20,002 nt of DNA from Roseburia sp. AM59-24XD (GCF_003478445.1 NZ_QUET01000043.1:1-20002), one strand, 5' to 3'. Shown: positions 8,992-16,167, numbered from the stretch's first letter. The notes: generated from the letters alone by a model not told the origin. Translations and numbers: made by a program.

Positions 8992-9181
8992 TTACTATTT
9001 GCGGTGTAACTACACAACAGCCCACAGACCGCCGCAAAACCTGCGGCTAGAGTCTGCAAAACCTGCATCCTCTGTCTGAGGGTGTGTGTAGCCACAGCCT
9101 TTCCGGCTTGATTTCGCAGGAAAAAGATATCTGCAAACAAGTTCGCATATCTTTTTCTACAAAATCACCCGCAAATAGTAA
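8992..9181. repeat. 190-bp structured element with terminal inverted repeats (MITE-like or structured RNA)
   Basis: The ends are a perfect 13-bp inverted repeat, TTACTATTTGCGG (8992-9004) and its complement (9169-9181); the right end abuts the potD stop codon. Inside are several stems: GCCGCA/TGCGGC (9031-9047) enclosed by CAGAC/GTCTG (9025-9029 and 9052-9056), TGCA/TGCA with the same AAACC loop (9055-9067), a CCTC/GAGG hairpin, AGCC/GGCT (9096-9108), and a 13-bp GAAAAAGATA..TGC / GCA..TATCTTTTTC stem (9120-9157). CTACACA (9010-9016) can pair with TGTGTAG (9085-9091) to close a multiloop. The motif GCAAAACCTGC occurs twice (9034 and 9056). There is no coding potential. It may be a non-autonomous mobile element, or a transcribed RNA structure that also terminates potD. 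Confidence 0.55.
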
Positions 9182-10246
9182 CTAGTTTTTCAGTTTGTTC
9201 CACATATCGTTATAGACCTTTAATGTGTCGGTATCGAGATTTGATACAAACTCACCTTTCTCAAATACATCGGATGGAATGTTCTTTGCCTCATTCTTGC
9301 TGTAATCCTCGTTTGCCTCAACTGCCTTCTGGTTGACATTTAAGTAAGGGAATTCCTCAATAACCTTTCCGGCAACCTTGTCATCACACATATAATTAAT
9401 AAACTTCATTGCATTATCATAATTCTTTGCACCCTTGCAGATTGCCCAGTTATCAATAAACTTATAAGCACCCTCCTCCGGAAATACGATCTTGATCGCC
9501 GGATTTTCATCCATGGCAAGTGCGATCTCTGCTGCCCAGCAGTAACTTACATTACAATCGCCACTGATCAGGGAAGACTTCGGACTGTCGCTGTCATAAA
9601 CGGCAATATTATCCTTGATCGTCTGAAGCTTATCTGCCACCTTGGATAGCTTTGATGTATCTGTTTCATTCATGCTCAGTCCCATGCTTCGCTCTGTCAT
9701 ACCGATCACGGCTCTGTAATCATCCAGTGCTACGATCTGTCCCTTCAAAGACGAATCAAACAGATCCTTGTAGCCCTTGATATCTGTCTTCACCTTATCC
9801 GTGTTGACACCGATCGCAGCCACGCCACCCTGATACGGTACAGAATATACATTGCCCGGATCATAGCTTGGATCCAGATACTGGTCACCGATATTGGACA
9901 GATTTGTCAGAGCCTTCTGATCCAGCTTCTCAAGCATTTCCTGCTTGATCATGGACTCTACCATGTAATCACTCGGCTGCACAATATCATAGGTTCCCTC
10001 ATCCTCGGACTTTACCTTTGCCAGCATATCCTCATTAGAGGAGAAGGTGGACACATTTACCTTAATACCATATTCCTTTTCAAAATCACTGATCACGGAA
10101 TCCGGAACATATTCGGTCCAGATAAACAGATTTAATTCTCCGTTCTCCGCCTTTTTACTGCTGCTTCCGCATCCTGTCAAACTGACCGATGTTCCAAGCA
10201 GTGCCAAAGATAACATAACGCTCATTACTCTTTTCCCATATCTCAT
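9182..10246 (-). CDS. potD: Spermidine/putrescine ABC transporter substrate-binding lipoprotein
   Basis: A 354-residue extracytoplasmic solute-binding protein of the PotD/PotF type, delivering polyamines to PotBC. A lipoprotein signal peptide is present: MRYGKRVM, a hydrophobic stretch and a lipobox LTGC with Cys26. The mature part opens with the typical polyamine-binding LNLFIWTEYVPDSVISDFEKEYGIKVN. The motifs YDIVQPSDYMVE, IDNWAICKGAKN and YLNVNQKAV are family-like. The ATG at 10246 is chosen because GGGAGGA lies 5 nt upstream and it gives a proper signal peptide; an in-frame start 18 codons earlier adds a non-signal extension. It is the last gene of the operon, 114 bp after potC, with a hairpin in that gap. 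Substrate preference between spermidine and putrescine is not determined. Confidence 0.93.
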   Translation of the reverse strand: MRYGKRVMSVMLSLALLGTSVSLTGCGSSSKKAENGELNLFIWTEYVPDSVISDFEKEYGIKVNVSTFSSNEDMLAKVKSEDEGTYDIVQPSDYMVESMIKQEMLEKLDQKALTNLSNIGDQYLDPSYDPGNVYSVPYQGGVAAIGVNTDKVKTDIKGYKDLFDSSLKGQIVALDDYRAVIGMTERSMGLSMNETDTSKLSKVADKLQTIKDNIAVYDSDSPKSSLISGDCNVSYCWAAEIALAMDENPAIKIVFPEEGAYKFIDNWAICKGAKNYDNAMKFINYMCDDKVAGKVIEEFPYLNVNQKAVEANEDYSKNEAKNIPSDVFEKGEFVSNLDTDTLKVYNDMWNKLKN

Positions 10247-10264
10247 AATAATCCTCCCTTTCTG

Positions 10265-10284
10265 TCCGGATTCATAGATCCGGA
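10265..10284 (-). promoter_or_regulatory. Stem-loop just before the potD ribosome binding site
   Basis: TCCGGAT (10265-10271) and ATCCGGA (10278-10284) form a 7-bp perfect stem with a 6-nt loop, 6 nt upstream of the potD GGGAGGA. No T-run follows, so it is not a terminator. It could protect a processed potD mRNA and raise binding-protein levels over the permeases. Confidence 0.5.
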
Positions 10285-10360
10285 ACCGATGTACCGGCAA
10301 TTTATCTGTCCCATTTTTCGTACAGATATAATTGAGTCATTGACGAGTTTCTTACAAAAA

Positions 10361-11161
10361 TTACTGCATTTTTTTCTTGAACAGATTCCCCTGTGTCAAT
10401 ACCACGAAAAGTATCGTGCCAACCAGGATCAGGGTTGAAAGTGCATTTACATCCGGTGCCACTCCGCTCTTGATACTTGCCATGACCTGCAATGGATATG
10501 TCATGGTATTACCGTTTACGAAGTAGCTTATGATAACGTCATCAATGGATAACGTAAATGCCAGAAGAGCTCCTGCCGTGATGCCGGGCTTTAATACCGG
10601 AAGCGTCACCGCAAAAAATGTCCGGATCCGGTCAGCGCCAAGATCCATACTCGCCTCCTCAATGGAGATATCATATCCGGAAAGCCTTGCCCGGACATTA
10701 AAGATCACATACGGCACACAGAAGGTCACATGCGCAATGATCAGTGTCAGCATTCCACGCGGAACGGATACTTTTGCAAATACCGTCAAAAGGGAAATAC
10801 CCATGACGATCTCCGGAATAACGACCGGAATATAAAGAAGTCCGTCGATCACGCTTTTGCCCTTGAATTTATATTTGTACATTCCGATCGCCCCCAGCGT
10901 ACCGATCGCAGTCGCCAACAGTGTGGTGATCAGAGCAATGATCATTGTGTTTCCAAAGGAAGCCAGCAGTGATTCATTTTCAAATAATTTAAAATACCAG
11001 TCGATCGTAAAGCCCTTCCAGGTCAGATACGGCTTACTCGTCGTCGCATTGAAGGAATTGACCACGACAACGGCGATCGGCATAAACAGCACCAGATAAA
11101 CGATACTGCAGAGAATCTTGCCAAAGATACTTTTGGTTTTCAGTCTCGCTTTTCTTCCCAT
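10361..11161 (-). CDS. potC: Spermidine/putrescine ABC transporter permease PotC
   Basis: A 266-residue inner permease with about six membrane helices. The first is near residues 15-36 and is followed by the external FNATTSKPYLTWKGFTIDWYF region that characterises PotC/PotI proteins. The cytoplasmic coupling loop with the EAA-type motif (EEASMDLGADRIRTFFAVTLPVLKPGI) lies about two thirds along and docks on the PotA ATPase. FTLSIDDVIISYF near the C-terminus is also typical. The start has GGGGGTG overlapping the end of potB, and only 3 nt separate potB from potC, indicating translational coupling. Confidence 0.93.
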   Translation of the reverse strand: MGRKARLKTKSIFGKILCSIVYLVLFMPIAVVVVNSFNATTSKPYLTWKGFTIDWYFKLFENESLLASFGNTMIIALITTLLATAIGTLGAIGMYKYKFKGKSVIDGLLYIPVVIPEIVMGISLLTVFAKVSVPRGMLTLIIAHVTFCVPYVIFNVRARLSGYDISIEEASMDLGADRIRTFFAVTLPVLKPGITAGALLAFTLSIDDVIISYFVNGNTMTYPLQVMASIKSGVAPDVNALSTLILVGTILFVVLTQGNLFKKKMQ

Positions 11162-11164
11162 AAA

Positions 11165-12031
11165 TTACACCCCCAGACTGTCCATGTCACCGCCGGTCTT
11201 CTGATAAAGCTTGACAAGCACCAGCGTGATCACGATCAGGATAATGGATAACGCTGCACCAAGCGGCCAGTTGTTACCACTCTTAAACTGTCTCTCGATC
11301 AGGTTACCGATCACATCCGAATTGCCGCCGCCCAGGATATTAGATACGAAGAAATACCCGAGACACGGTATAAAAACCATGATGCAGCCGGAGAAGATTC
11401 CGCTCGCCGTCAGAGGAAGAATAACCTTCAAAAAGGTTTTATAGCCCTTGGCGCCAAGATCACAGGAAGCTTCCAGAAGCGTACTGTCAAGCTTTCCAAT
11501 CGCCGTATATAACGGCAGTACCATAAACGGGAACAGGCAGTACACCATACCGAAAACCGTGGTTCCCTGCTTAAACAGAAGATCAAGCGGCTGTGATATG
11601 ATATGAAGTTTCATCAGAATACTGTTGAGCCAGCCTGTCGTTCCAAGAAATGATTTCCATCCATAAATACGGATCAGCGAATTGGTCCAGAACGGAATGA
11701 TCACAAGCATATACAAAAGACTTTTAAAGCGGCTTTTGGTCCGTGCGATAATATATGTAAACGGATACGCCACCACAATACATATCAATGTTGTCAGCAG
11801 TGCAATCACTAAGGACTGCACATAAATCTTTATATAGGAAGCATCTATAAGATGTCTGTAATTATCCACAGTAAAATGAAAGGTTACATTATAATACTGA
11901 TCAATACTGCAAAAGCTCATGACCAGAATATAGATCAGAGGAACCGCCACCAGCAGTATCAGCCACAACGTCACGGGGCCAACCATGACCGCCGCAGGAA
12001 GTGTCTTTTCCCGAAATCTCTTTTTCGTCAT
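11165..12031 (-). CDS. potB: Spermidine/putrescine ABC transporter permease PotB
   Basis: A 288-residue permease with a basic N-terminus (MTKKRFREK) and about six membrane helices. The EAA-type coupling motif is seen in EASCDLGAKGYKTFLKVILPLTASGI. Family features include the periplasmic YYNVTFHFTVDNYRHL, the segment LVIIPFWTNSLIRIYGWKSFLG, and the late GGGNSDVIGNLIERQF. It pairs with PotC to form the polyamine channel. An AAGGAAAGGATG site precedes the ATG, 33 nt after the potA stop. Confidence 0.93.
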   Translation of the reverse strand: MTKKRFREKTLPAAVMVGPVTLWLILLVAVPLIYILVMSFCSIDQYYNVTFHFTVDNYRHLIDASYIKIYVQSLVIALLTTLICIVVAYPFTYIIARTKSRFKSLLYMLVIIPFWTNSLIRIYGWKSFLGTTGWLNSILMKLHIISQPLDLLFKQGTTVFGMVYCLFPFMVLPLYTAIGKLDSTLLEASCDLGAKGYKTFLKVILPLTASGIFSGCIMVFIPCLGYFFVSNILGGGNSDVIGNLIERQFKSGNNWPLGAALSIILIVITLVLVKLYQKTGGDMDSLGV

Positions 12032-12064
12032 AGAATCATCCTTTCCTTCAGGCAGTGTCGCGCA

Positions 12065-13197
12065 TCATGCCAGTTTAATATTCTCCATGCTCTGATAGAA
12101 CCGGTTATCCAGACTGTGGATCAGCACCGCATCCTCCGGCTCCCAGCAGATAAATACTTTCTCACCGATCGGCGGAAGCTCCTCTCCGGCAAGCTTCTCC
12201 ATCTTGATCTCATTTCCGTTTGGCAAAACGGCAATGCATTTAAGCACGGAGCCTACATAGATGTAATCTCTGACAACCGCCGGAACCGTAAAGCCCTCCA
12301 CCGGTTTCGGAGAAAATGCATTTTCTCGGGGCGAACCGATACGGTTACAAATTCATTTACGGCAAAGCCGGTGTTCTTGCCATCGCCCTCTTCGACAGAA
12401 CCGGAGGATGTCACCTCACCGTTTTCAATGCCGATGACCGCCTTTCCACCCTCAATGGAACGGATCGTTCCGTCAAATACATTTGTCTCACCAATAAAGG
12501 TTGCCACAAACTTCGTTGCCGGACGTTCATAAATCTCCGTCGGTGATCCGATCTGATCCATCACACCATCATGCATGATCGCGATCCGGTCACTCATCGT
12601 GAGCGCCTCCTCCTGATCATGTGTTACATAGATAAAAGTGATATTCAGCTTCTTCTGCAGACGTTTTAATTCCAGCTGCATCTGCTTACGCAGCTTTAGA
12701 TCCAATGCTCCGAGAGGCTCATCCAGCAACAGCACCTTGGGTCGGTTGATCAGTGCCCGTGCGATTGCCACTCGCTGCTTCTGACCACCGGAAAGCTGAC
12801 TTGGATATCTTTTTTCAAAACCGGAAAGCTGTACCATCTCTAACATTTTAAGCACTCTTTCCTTAATCTCCTTCTTCGGAACCTTCTTCATCTTAAGACC
12901 ATATGCGACATTATCATAAATCGTCATATGAGGAAATAATGCGTAGCTCTGAAATACTGTGTTGACATTTCTTTCATATGGCTCCTTATCCTCGATCGGC
13001 TCTCCCTCAACGGTGATCGAACCGGTTGTCGGTTCCTCAAAGCCTGCAATCATCCGAAGCGTTGTCGTCTTACCACATCCGGAGGATCCAAGCAGTGTCA
13101 GAAACTCTCCTTCCTCTACCAGCAGATTCAAATCCTTTACAACATGATTTGTTCCATATATTTTGTTTACGCCTTTAATATCTACGATTGTGTTCAT
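12065..13197 (-). CDS. potA: Spermidine/putrescine ABC transporter ATPase PotA, with an apparent frameshift before the C-terminal domain
   Basis: The ATPase that powers the PotBC polyamine channel. Walker [10 protein letters not shown] is at 37-45, the Q-loop Gln83 in [10 protein letters not shown], signature LSGGQ at 135-139, Walker B LLLDEP at 156-161 and H-loop His193 in THDQEEALT. After MHF (293-295), about position 12313, the frame breaks. Continuing unshifted gives 20 unrelated residues and a stop at 12253. Adding one T to the run TTTT restores [21 protein letters not shown] and the rest of the TOBE-type regulatory domain to residue 377, a normal PotA length. The ATG at 13197 is preceded by GAGG 12 nt upstream; a TTG at 13200 is possible. 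If the shift is real, the ATPase core is intact but the regulatory domain is lost. Confidence 0.9.
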
Positions 13198-13266
13198 CAA
13201 ATCACATCACCTCTTTATCATGCTCCTTTGCCATCAAACCATCTCCGGCTTCTGTCATCACCGGAT

Positions 13267-13614
13267 CTATAAAACCTTGTCTCCACGCTCTCCGGTACGG
13301 ATACGGATCGCTTCCTCAATATTTCTGACAAAGATCTTTCCATCACCGACATGACCGGTTGCCACCTTATCCCTGACCTCCGCTACGATATTTTCCACCT
13401 TCGAGTCATCAACAACAACTTCCACTCTCACCTTTGGAAGCAGGTTGATATTCGTCTTAAAGCCCTTGATCTCATTGACGCCCTCAACAGCACCCTTCTG
13501 TGCACCACAACCCATAACGGTTGAGATTGTCATACCACCACATTTCATCTGATCTAAAATACTCTTTAATACCTCCAGCTTCTCAGGTCTGATAATCAAT
13601 ACGATTTCTTTCAT
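13267..13614 (-). CDS. glnB: PII family nitrogen-regulatory protein, first gene of the pot operon
   Basis: A 115-residue PII-type trimeric signal protein. The N-terminal MKEIVLIIRPEKLEVLKSIL matches the family, as do the motif GAQKG before the T-loop, LPKVRVEVVV after it, and the ATP-binding B-loop TGHVGDGKIFV; the C-terminus reads IRIRTGERGDKVL. In the T-loop the position of the uridylylated Tyr51 is Gly (region NEIKGFKTNIN), so classical uridylylation is not expected and control must be by ATP, ADP, 2-oxoglutarate or another ligand. The start is fixed by AAAGGAGG 8 nt before the ATG at 13614; an upstream in-frame extension would cover the promoter. It lies 69 nt before potA with no terminator between, so it may gate polyamine uptake, like GlnK with AmtB. 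That role is inference. glnB is used here as a family label. Confidence 0.88.
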   Translation of the reverse strand: MKEIVLIIRPEKLEVLKSILDQMKCGGMTISTVMGCGAQKGAVEGVNEIKGFKTNINLLPKVRVEVVVDDSKVENIVAEVRDKVATGHVGDGKIFVRNIEEAIRIRTGERGDKVL

Positions 13615-13657
13615 GGTAAAGCCCTCCTTTGATCTGTTTATTTGCTTCATAACTATC

Positions 13658-13692
13658 AAAAAGAGGCCATTCGAAATTCGAATAGCCCCTTT
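13658..13692 (-). terminator. Terminator-like hairpin in the glnB-pot leader
   Basis: A 16-bp stem including wobbles: plus-strand arms are 13660-13675 and 13677-13692, and on the minus strand the stem ends in a TTTTT run. Its apex is the perfect palindrome ATTCGAA-A-TTCGAAT. It lies 82 nt after the LuxR stop and about 45 nt before glnB. It can be the LuxR-gene terminator, but the best glnB promoter lies upstream of it, so it would form within the first 40 nt of the operon mRNA and could act as an attenuator. Confidence 0.7.
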
Positions 13693-13702
13693 GCTTGCGA
13701 AT

Positions 13703-13731
13703 AATATACTACAATAAAATAAATTCTTCAA
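13703..13731 (-). promoter_or_regulatory. Promoter of the glnB-potABCD operon
   Basis: On the minus strand TTGAAG (13731-13726), a 17-nt spacer and TATATT (13708-13703) make a good sigma-A promoter. The predicted start is near 13696, immediately ahead of the hairpin at 13692. No comparable promoter is seen between that hairpin and glnB. Confidence 0.65.
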
Positions 13732-13773
13732 TACTGCATCTGTACCATTTTTATACTGCTTTCGGGTTATTGT

Positions 13774-14523
13774 CTACTCCTTTTCCTTTACGAGTTTAAA
13801 CATCTGTACACGATTCCGAATACCTAATTTGCGGTATATATTCAGTATGTGCTTCTTCAGGGTATTGACGGTGATCGACAGCTGATCACAGATCTCCGGA
13901 TTTTCCATTCCCTGCAGCAAAAGTCCAAGAATCGTCTGCTCCCTTTTGGTCAGATTGTATTTTTGCACGGCCTCTGTCATCGTCAGCTTCTCTCGTTCCG
14001 TCATCTGATGCGTCCTTTCCTGATACAGACGATATGCCATATGATCCTTGAGCATATCCATCAGAAAAACATCCTCATAAGTGAAATCCTCCTTGCCGAT
14101 CGTACGGTACAGCGTCACGACGCCGAGAAAGGATTTGTTTCTGCCAAAGATCATCTGCAGCGCATAATGCCAGTTATTCGGCCGGTAAACGCGTCTGTAA
14201 TACTCTGTATTGACCCGTTTCTCATCGGAAATAATGTCGGTCTCGCGATAGACCATGCTGCGCCCACTGAACATAATACCCCGGCTGTAATCAATACTTT
14301 CATAAATATCCGACAGATCCTCATCGCAGTTAAAGAAAACCGGCTTTTCCAGCTGCTCCTTCTGTCTCGCCGAAGCCAGATAAAAGTCCGCACTGTCAAA
14401 ATCGATCACCGTCTTGATCTGTTCCAGAAACTGCTTGCGCATCCCGTCAAAATCATTTGTCGTATATATCTTATAAATGATACTGTTTAGTACAAGCCAG
14501 TCATTTGTTTCAAAATTCTTCAT
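13774..14523 (-). CDS. LuxR-family transcriptional regulator
   Basis: A 249-residue regulator with a C-terminal LuxR-type helix-turn-helix (about residues 185-248: YNLTKREQTILGLLLQGMEN, then PEICDQLSITVNTLKKHILNIYRKLGI). The N-terminal half (1-175) looks like a GAF-type sensor fold (mixed, with LQMIFGRNKSFLGVVTLYR), but its ligand is unknown; there is no receiver Asp pattern. The start is the ATG at 14523, 9 nt after AGGAGG; an ATG two codons upstream is too close to the site and a TTG further up would overlap it. It lies between the NSS symporter and glnB-pot on the same strand, with its own strong promoter and a terminator-type hairpin in its leader. It may control either neighbour. Confidence 0.85.
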   Translation of the reverse strand: MKNFETNDWLVLNSIIYKIYTTNDFDGMRKQFLEQIKTVIDFDSADFYLASARQKEQLEKPVFFNCDEDLSDIYESIDYSRGIMFSGRSMVYRETDIISDEKRVNTEYYRRVYRPNNWHYALQMIFGRNKSFLGVVTLYRTIGKEDFTYEDVFLMDMLKDHMAYRLYQERTHQMTEREKLTMTEAVQKYNLTKREQTILGLLLQGMENPEICDQLSITVNTLKKHILNIYRKLGIRNRVQMFKLVKEKE

Positions 14524-14543
14524 AGGCATACACCTCCTCAAAC

Positions 14544-14585
14544 AAAAAAAGTACGCAAAGAGATATACACGTCTTTGCGTACTTT
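14544..14585 (-). terminator. Strong intrinsic terminator between NSS symporter and LuxR gene, inside the LuxR leader
   Basis: A perfect 14-bp stem (plus-strand arms 14548-14561 and 14572-14585; minus AAAGTACGCAAAGA / TCTTTGCGTACTTT) is followed on the minus strand by seven Ts. It ends about 5 nt before the LuxR ribosome binding site. It can end the symporter transcript, yet it also lies downstream of the LuxR promoter, so LuxR expression would need readthrough or antitermination. Confidence 0.85.
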
Positions 14586-14611
14586 CTGAAATCTGTTTAA
14601 TTCATGTTAGA

Positions 14612-14639
14612 AGTATACCACAATAGAATTACTTGTCAA
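14612..14639 (-). promoter_or_regulatory. Promoter of the LuxR regulator gene
   Basis: On the minus strand TTGACA (14639-14634), a 16-nt spacer and TATACT (14617-14612) are close to perfect consensus. The start is expected near 14605, giving a leader of about 80 nt that contains the strong terminator hairpin. Confidence 0.75.
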
Positions 14640-14658
14640 GGGTATCTTTTCCTCCATT

Positions 14659-16065
14659 TTAGTGAAAAGCTGTCAGGAGCTTTTCAAGCAGTCCCGTAGA
14701 CTGTAAGAACAGAATTACCATGATGACCGGTGTTACAAACTTGATCATAACGATATACAAATGCTTTCTGGAGAACCTGCCATTCGGATGCTCCATCTCC
14801 TCGATGATCCATTTCGGCTTTACCAGCCAGCCCACTAAGATCGTCGAAAAGATTGAGATAAACGGCATCAGGAAACTGTTGCTGATATAATCCATAATGT
14901 CAAGAAGCTGTCCTGTCGTACCGTTCGGAAGCGGCACTTCCAGATAAAAGATACTGTAGCCAAGCGCGATCACAGCGGTTGCTGCCAGATAGATCACTGC
15001 AAGAACCAGTGTTGTTTTCTTTCTCTCTGTATGGAAGATCTCCATGCAGTTTGCCGTGATGGACTCCAGTACGGAGATACAGGAGGTCAGTGCCGCAAAT
15101 ACTGCAAGCAGGAAAAAGACAAGTCCGATCACACATCCGGCTTTTCCCATGGCATAAAAGGTCTTTGGCAGTGCCACAAACATCAGACTCGGTCCGGCTG
15201 ACATGCCCTCCATACCGGAGAATACATAGATTGCCGGAATGATCATAATACCGGCAAGAAATGCTACTGCGGTATCCACAACCTCGATCTGGGCAACGGA
15301 TTTGTTCAGATCAACCTCCTTCTTCACGTAAGAGCCATATGTGATCATAATTCCCATCGATACACTCAACGAGAAGAACAGCTGGCTCATGGCATCGAGT
15401 GTGATCTGTAAAAACTTCGAAACCGTCAACCCCGAGACATCCGGGATCAAATAAACCTTGAGACCGTCAAGTCCTGTACGCACAACGCCATCGGCACCCT
15501 TTGACTTCAGGGTAAGTGAAAATACGGCAATACCGACTACCATGATCAACAGCACCGGCATAATGAACTTGCTGCAGCGCTCAATACCGCCCTCAACACC
15601 ATTGTACACGATCAGTGCAGTTACAAACATGAATATCAGTCCGAACCACACGGAAGAAGTATTGGTAATAAATCCCGTAAAGTATGTATCCTTCGCCGCA
15701 TCCCCGGAAGCACCGGTCAAAAATACAATAAAATACTTTAAGATCCATCCACCGATCACAGCATAATAGGTCATGATAAGCACCGGCACAAGAAATGTCA
15801 GAAATCCAAGCTTCTTCCAGCCCGGACGCATCGTCTCATACGCCTTGATCGCACTCTGTCCCGTCTTACGCCCGATCGCAATGTCAGTTGTAAGCAGAGT
15901 AAATCCAAAGGTCAGCACCAGAACCAGATAAATGATCAGAAACAATCCGCCGCCGTCTCTCGCCACAAGATACGGAAAACGCCATAAATTTCCCACTCCA
16001 ACTGCACTTCCTGCCGCCGCCAGAACAAATCCGATCTGGCCACTGAAATTACTTTTCTTTTTCAA
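14659..16065 (-). CDS. Sodium-dependent symporter of the NSS (LeuT/MhsT) family
   Basis: A 468-residue polytopic membrane protein of the neurotransmitter:sodium symporter family, importing amino acids or related small molecules with Na+. The unwound first helix is diagnostic: GFVLAAAGSAVGVGNLWRFP at about residues 10-29, carrying the sodium and substrate ligands, followed by GGGLFLIIYL. A second helix ends GFTLLTTDIAIGRKTGQSAI, and helix 6 has DAMSQLFFSLSVSMGIMITYGSY, a family signature. About 11 helices can be drawn, the usual bacterial number. The start is the TTG at 16065, with AAAGGAG 9 nt upstream; an in-frame ATG at 16122 lies close to the predicted transcript start and has no binding site. 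Substrate cannot be predicted; the flanking regulators suggest controlled amino-acid uptake. Confidence 0.9.
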   Translation of the reverse strand: MKKKSNFSGQIGFVLAAAGSAVGVGNLWRFPYLVARDGGGLFLIIYLVLVLTFGFTLLTTDIAIGRKTGQSAIKAYETMRPGWKKLGFLTFLVPVLIMTYYAVIGGWILKYFIVFLTGASGDAAKDTYFTGFITNTSSVWFGLIFMFVTALIVYNGVEGGIERCSKFIMPVLLIMVVGIAVFSLTLKSKGADGVVRTGLDGLKVYLIPDVSGLTVSKFLQITLDAMSQLFFSLSVSMGIMITYGSYVKKEVDLNKSVAQIEVVDTAVAFLAGIMIIPAIYVFSGMEGMSAGPSLMFVALPKTFYAMGKAGCVIGLVFFLLAVFAALTSCISVLESITANCMEIFHTERKKTTLVLAVIYLAATAVIALGYSIFYLEVPLPNGTTGQLLDIMDYISNSFLMPFISIFSTILVGWLVKPKWIIEEMEHPNGRFSRKHLYIVMIKFVTPVIMVILFLQSTGLLEKLLTAFH

Positions 16066-16138
16066 TTTTTTAACTCCTTTGATCTGTTTTCTTTGTAAAA
16101 GTGAATAAATTCCTATGTTCACTTTTGCCTTCGCGCAT

Positions 16139-16167
16139 ATTCTAACATAATTATGTCAAATATTCAA
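16139..16167 (-). promoter_or_regulatory. NSS symporter promoter with embedded palindrome
   Basis: On the minus strand TTGAAT (16167-16162), a 17-nt spacer and TAGAAT (16144-16139) predict a start near 16131 and a leader of about 65 nt. The spacer holds the perfect 12-bp palindrome ACATAATTATGT (16145-16156), a candidate operator. Confidence 0.6.

Noticed and set aside
8992..9181. CRISPR array or tRNA/rRNA gene
   Set aside because: There are no regular repeats of constant spacing, and no tRNA cloverleaf or rRNA similarity; the repeats are inverted and nested.
12065..12301. Separate small gene of 78 codons after the ATPase
   Set aside because: Its product is the expected C-terminal domain of PotA in a shifted frame and it has no start site of its own, so it is part of potA.
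13615..13731. 39-residue N-terminal extension of the PII protein
   Set aside because: It would cover the -10 box and the hairpin; the ATG at 13614 has AAAGGAGG at the right distance and matches the family start.
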